DNA from: Oegoconia quadripuncta
Lineage: Eukaryota > Arthropoda > Insecta > Lepidoptera > Autostichidae
Direction: 5' to 3'
Length of the DNA: 64,000 nt
Assembly (NCBI GenBank): GCA_949316235.1
Contig: OX438750.1
Coordinates: forward strand, 16,246,865-16,310,864
Positions 60,653 through 64,000 of the stretch are shown here, in pieces. Position numbers and translations under genes: made by a program. Within the stretch, counting starts at the first letter, position 1. Each line of letters begins with the position of its first letter. The notes under the pieces were generated by a model that was not told where the DNA came from, ran no database searches, and worked only from the letters and a program-made list of their open reading frames with translations.

Positions 60653-62424
60653 TATTTGGATGAACACATTTTTTTATTTCATAAGAAGCTGAAGACTGAA
60701 ATATAGCCATATTAAGATATTGCTACAGTTCCATTGATTACAGTTACAGTTTCATTGATCTATAAGTAGATCAATTAAAAAATTACAGGCTAGACAAGTA
60801 ACATCTTTGGCACAGGACACCTTTTATTAATAGAAAAAATATTTCTAAGAATGACCCCGATATTAATTTTTCGTGGGCCTTGTTACTAATTTGTATGGAA
60901 CATCTTTTGTGCCTCTTGACATCTTTTTAAGTATTTTTAACCTTGTCCTTTTCTTGTAATATTCCATTTTTCCTGCCACTATCTTACTATTTATTGGTAT
61001 TATAAACCGATTTCAAAAAGGAGGAAGTTCCCAATTCTGTCGTGGCTGTTTATTTGCTGTTATGTATTCTTTATTTTGTTATATATTATTATGGGTACAA
61101 GTAGTAATAATGTTATATTTGAATATTTTTGAAAAAGAAAATTGTCAACCACTATTTATTCTTCAGCGCCACCGCCCTCATCACGCCGATGTAGAAACTT
61201 CTGAATTTTGGTCCTAAACCTTTCCCAGTCAAAAGGGAGCTCCAGGTCAGAGGACCAAGTTCAGTGTGATTGGACGACAACAAACTCTAAAATAAGTGAC
61301 AAGTACACGGGCAAAAATCCCGAAGCGAGCGCATCGTTTCCAGCGTTCAAGCATCCTGTTTCTTACCCGCTAGTATTACCTGATAATAGGCAATAAATAA
61401 CACAGGTACAATCGCGTACACCGGCTAATGTGCTGACGATCAGCGAAGCGATTGTTTGCAAGTGTACTTGAAACTGGTAAGTTTCAATTATAGGATGGTA
61501 TCCTGGACGATAAGCCACTATGGGCTGTCGAGAGTTGCACTAACTTCATTTATAACAATTTTTTATATATGGTAAACTGGAAATTAATTGATAAACATGC
61601 TGCTACCAGTTAAAGAAATCAATTCAATATACACATCAACAGCTTGTATATCTCTATTGCTGAGACACAGCCTTCTGGAGTATGGGGCCTCATTCGGATT
61701 GGAGGATTTGTGACTGACTCATGTCCATCTGACAGTGCTTTGAAAACAACTGGGTTCGACTATTTAACCCATGCCATGCAAAAACTATCCATTATTATCT
61801 TTACATCAAGCGATAAAAATGATTATCTAACCTGCAGTGAGATAATTATTTTGATTTTCAGGACACTTTTTGCAATCGAACGCAAATAATTTTATGGTGT
61901 ATGACGGGAACGGTTTATAGTTGGAAAGCCAAAATCGATTAAGTATTATATTAATTTTTAATGTAAATTGATATGGGACAAGTTCCTGCAATAGATTTTA
62001 TATTATATATATTTATTATTTAATATGAAAAATCTCTAAAAAACTAATGATTATTTAACGCAATATTCCTTTAACTGTATTCTATTATAAATTTCCTACT
62101 CTGATTCTAGACCCGAGAGCACCGAGTATGTTATTAAACCAACTCATACAATCTCACACAAAGTACGAGGATCGCGTGGTAAGTTAATTGGTTATTAATT
62201 CGCACTGAGTGCAGCCCTGTTTAGCTGTAATTATTGACCGCTCTCATATCACGCCACGCCTCCAGCCCTGTGCTACAATGTGGGAATTGTATGACAGGTG
62301 CCTTCGTTTAATATTGTGGGAAGTTATTGCATGGTATTTAACATATACATTAATTAGTCATAGAATGCAGAAAAGGCACTCCTTCTGCCCTAATTATTAC
62401 ATACCTATACAAATATACGCAATG
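60653..62424. other. long unassigned stretch
   Basis: TTCCATTGATTACAGTTACAG and TTTCATTGATCTATAAG near 60729-60765 are a short local repetition. From 62105 to 62280 there is a non-repetitive, less AT-rich segment (CCCGAGAGCACCGAG, ACGCCACGCCTCCAGCCC). Open frames at 61208-61396, 61644-61889 and 62209-62430 have no domain. Confidence 0.35.
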
Positions 62425-62665
62425 TCATAAAGCTTATCCCAAATAGGGTGGTCAGAGATATCCCAAACATTAGCGTGCTTGAAACAACATCCACGGGTCC
62501 CATTTCGATATATGTATACAGAAATGTACACGTGACAGGGGGCGAGCCTATTGCCGTTGAAACGTGCAAATCTTTAGATGCTTTTGGTGTAAAGTTCCTT
62601 AGTTGCCTTTAACGACACCTACGGGAAGAAACGAGTCTATTCTAATCTTTTTTTACGTGCCGAAA
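62425..62665 (+). repeat. dispersed repeat F, uninterrupted reference copy
   Basis: CTTATCCCAAATAGGGTGGT, CAGAGATATCCCAAACATTA, TACAGAAATGTACACGTGAC, GCCGTTGAAACGTGCAAATC and AAAGTTCCTTAGTTGCCTTT are contiguous, ending CTACGGGAAGAAACGAG. This copy defines the order used to recognise insertions at 31047 and 49305. Confidence 0.78.
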
Positions 62666-62744
62666 TCACACGACCAAACATTTTCAATTGTAGTCAATGA
62701 GGATGGAAGGGATCCGTAGAAGAACGAAAGTTAACGACAGAACC

Positions 62745-62880
62745 CAGCGGATTAATATGTTGAAGTGACAGTGGGTACGACACGTAGCACGTAGAAGCAC
62801 GTTGGGGCTTAACTTTTCAGAAAGGAGATCAAGCACCAACACCACAAGAGAGTGAGAACAAGAGAGAGACAATGGGTGAG
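62745..62880 (+). mobile_element. LINE-J fragment, decayed
   Basis: CCCAGCGGATTAATATGTTG, AAGTGACAGTGGGTACGACA and GAGATCAAGCACC correspond to QxR(I/L)xKLKWxWxGHxAR and the GACCACGCACCGG block. It has frameshifts and lacks the W-rich end. Minus frames here are shadows. Confidence 0.6.
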
Positions 62881-62908
62881 ACATTCACCCACACGGTGTG
62901 CTTTGAAT

Positions 62909-63035
62909 GCAATCATCATCGTCTTTATCAGCCACAGGACGTCGACGAACATATAGGCCCCATCAGAGCGACTGGTCGGAAGCGGCTTGCGTCCAGCCAT
63001 TTGCTGCCCTATTGGTGGCGTCCCACGCTGCAATT
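62909..63035 (-). mobile_element. LINE-J 3' end, inverted to the fragment before it
   Basis: CATCATCGTCTTTATCAGCC, ACAGGACGTCGACGAACATA and GCGTCCCACGCTGCAATTG are the inverted LINE-J end. AGCGACTGGTCGGAAGCGGC corresponds to the GCAGCCTGCATCC region of other copies. Confidence 0.65.
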
Positions 63036-63082
63036 GTACTGAATAATTTCAAAAAAGTATATTAGTAAATACTGTAAATACT

Positions 63083-63351
63083 GTCGACCTGTTTGGTGTA
63101 GTGGTTAGAAACTCTGACCACAATACCAAAAGGTCGCAGGTTCGAATCATATATTTGTGTGAGGAATACGGACACGTGTACCCGAGTTATGGATGTTTTC
63201 ATTTATAATCAGTATTTATTTACAAAAAAATGTATTTATGGGGTATATCAACTATCTGGCATCCACAACACAAGCCTATAGTTGCTTAAAGTGGAACGCT
63301 GTGGTGGCGCTGTGTGTATGTCCCACGATATTTATTATTTATTTATTTATA
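63083..63351 (+). repeat. SINE-C copy with a deletion after the B box
   Basis: GTCGACCTGTTTGGTGTAGT opens the head. The B box GGTTCGAAT is cut short, because the CCCGCTAGGGGC that usually follows is deleted. The tail includes CAAGCCTATAGTTGCTTAAA and ATATTTATTATTTATTTA. Confidence 0.9.
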
Positions 63352-63439
63352 AAATACAATACACGGACCAACATGGTAATGATATTTAAAAGTTTGTAAA
63401 GACGTACAAGACAGATTTTCGATAAAATTATTTTTAAGC

Positions 63440-63612
63440 GTTTTAATTCCCGACACTTACAACCTTGGGATCTTCAAGTCTAAAATGCCTATTCACTCTA
63501 GTGAATAGGCATTTACTGGGTGCGCGTGTTATATCTTCGGCTACATCGTCACTTTCCATCAGGTGAGATTGTAGTCAAACGCGAAACCAGTTTTTAATAT
63601 AAAAAAAAAAAT
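63440..63612 (+). mobile_element. LINE-K 3' end with an internal hairpin
   Basis: CAACCTTGGGATCTTCAAG is the codon run for NLGIFK. CTTCGGCTACATCGTCACTT and TCCATCAGGTGAGATTGTAG end in an A run at 63600-63611. A perfect hairpin, AAATGCCTATTCAC with loop TCTA and its complement, lies at 63483-63514. One arm is the normal coding strand (GTGAATAGGCATTT), so the other is a local inverted duplication. Confidence 0.8.
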
Positions 63613-64000
63613 CAGATGAAATTTAAATCGTAAATATCTACATTTATTTATTTATTTATTTGTATACAGAATCCTCCGGAATATTTTAAAATCATTATTC
63701 AATATCTAGTTCCTAAAGTCATGCCAATTACAGATACTTACTTTGCTAACAATCAATATAGGGTATTTGCATGGAAATTGTGAAAGTAAATATTAAATTC
63801 ATGCACTACAAATAATAATTAAATTAAAATTTGAACAATGAACTTAAAACCTGGGTATATATTATACCCAATATTTTGATATAATCGGGCAAACCTATAA
63901 ATTTTATATATAAGCGTAATGTTTGTGATGTCTTTTTGAATTTTTGACGCTTGACGAACTTAGACATCTATCTCCATGCATCCTGGGTCCAGTTATTGAC
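63613..64000. other. unassigned AT-rich end of the window
   Basis: A TTTATTTATTTATTTG tract at 63641-63661 is the only simple repeat. No open frame of note. Confidence 0.35.

Overview
This 64 kb window is repeat-dense, AT-rich nuclear DNA from an insect, most likely a moth or butterfly (Lepidoptera). That assignment rests on the repeat families, not on host genes: tRNA-headed SINEs, RTE-type LINE tails ending in repeated ATG, LINE 3' ends with C-terminal motifs familiar from Lepidoptera, and a Helitron-like family ending in CTAGT. I see no convincing host protein-coding exon, no genuine tRNA or rRNA gene, and no CRISPR array. The window is probably intergenic DNA or the inside of a very large intron.

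The only large open frame is an apparently intact RTE-type retrotransposon (6846-10103, minus strand). It encodes 1028 residues carrying an endonuclease and a reverse transcriptase. Its target is a 14-bp sequence repeated exactly on both sides. The element sits inside the tail of an older LINE copy (called LINE-G here). A second protein relic, at 13762-14226 minus, resembles the C-terminal half of an alphavirus-like superfamily 1 helicase and looks like an endogenous RNA-virus fragment.

Family names used below are local labels. SINE-A has about a dozen copies, with a head reading CCTCCGTGGCTCAATG. SINE-C and SINE-D have tRNA heads with perfect B boxes and share a central domain. SINE-I has a tRNA-like head and a GATGATGAT tail. 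The LINEs are LINE-G, LINE-J, LINE-K, LINE-M and others, all present only as 5'-truncated 3' ends. Repeats E, F, H, N, P and S are dispersed and unclassified. A 5S rRNA-derived repeat family is also present. Several insertions are nested and some keep target duplications, which gives a relative age order.

Layout: 1-6 kb SINE-D, SINE-C, SINE-A and Helitron-like copies; 6.6-10.3 kb the RTE inside LINE-G; 10.6-13.5 kb a foldback MITE, SINE-C, a 5S-like copy and SINE-A; 13.8-14.2 kb the viral helicase relic; 14.6-23.5 kb LINE-G and LINE-K tails, SINE-A and SINE-I; 23.5-28 kb mostly unassigned with two LINE tails; 27.8-34.5 kb mixed nested repeats; 35.2-37.6 kb a local array of five minus-strand units; 38.5-41.3 kb mixed repeats; 41.3-44.3 kb mostly unassigned with GC-richer islands; 44.3-46.1 kb foldbacks, a perfect hairpin and a diverged tandem array; 46-51 kb scattered LINE-J, SINE-C and F copies; 51-54 kb mostly unassigned; 54-64 kb SINE-A, SINE-C, SINE-D, LINE-G, 5S-like, foldback and LINE-K copies.

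The most useful observations are: the intact RTE with its target duplication; a 3' tail shared by LINE-K and SINE-A, suggesting a LINE/SINE partnership; the 5S-derived repeats and their foldback derivative; the viral helicase relic; and two local arrays that I cannot assign to a known family.
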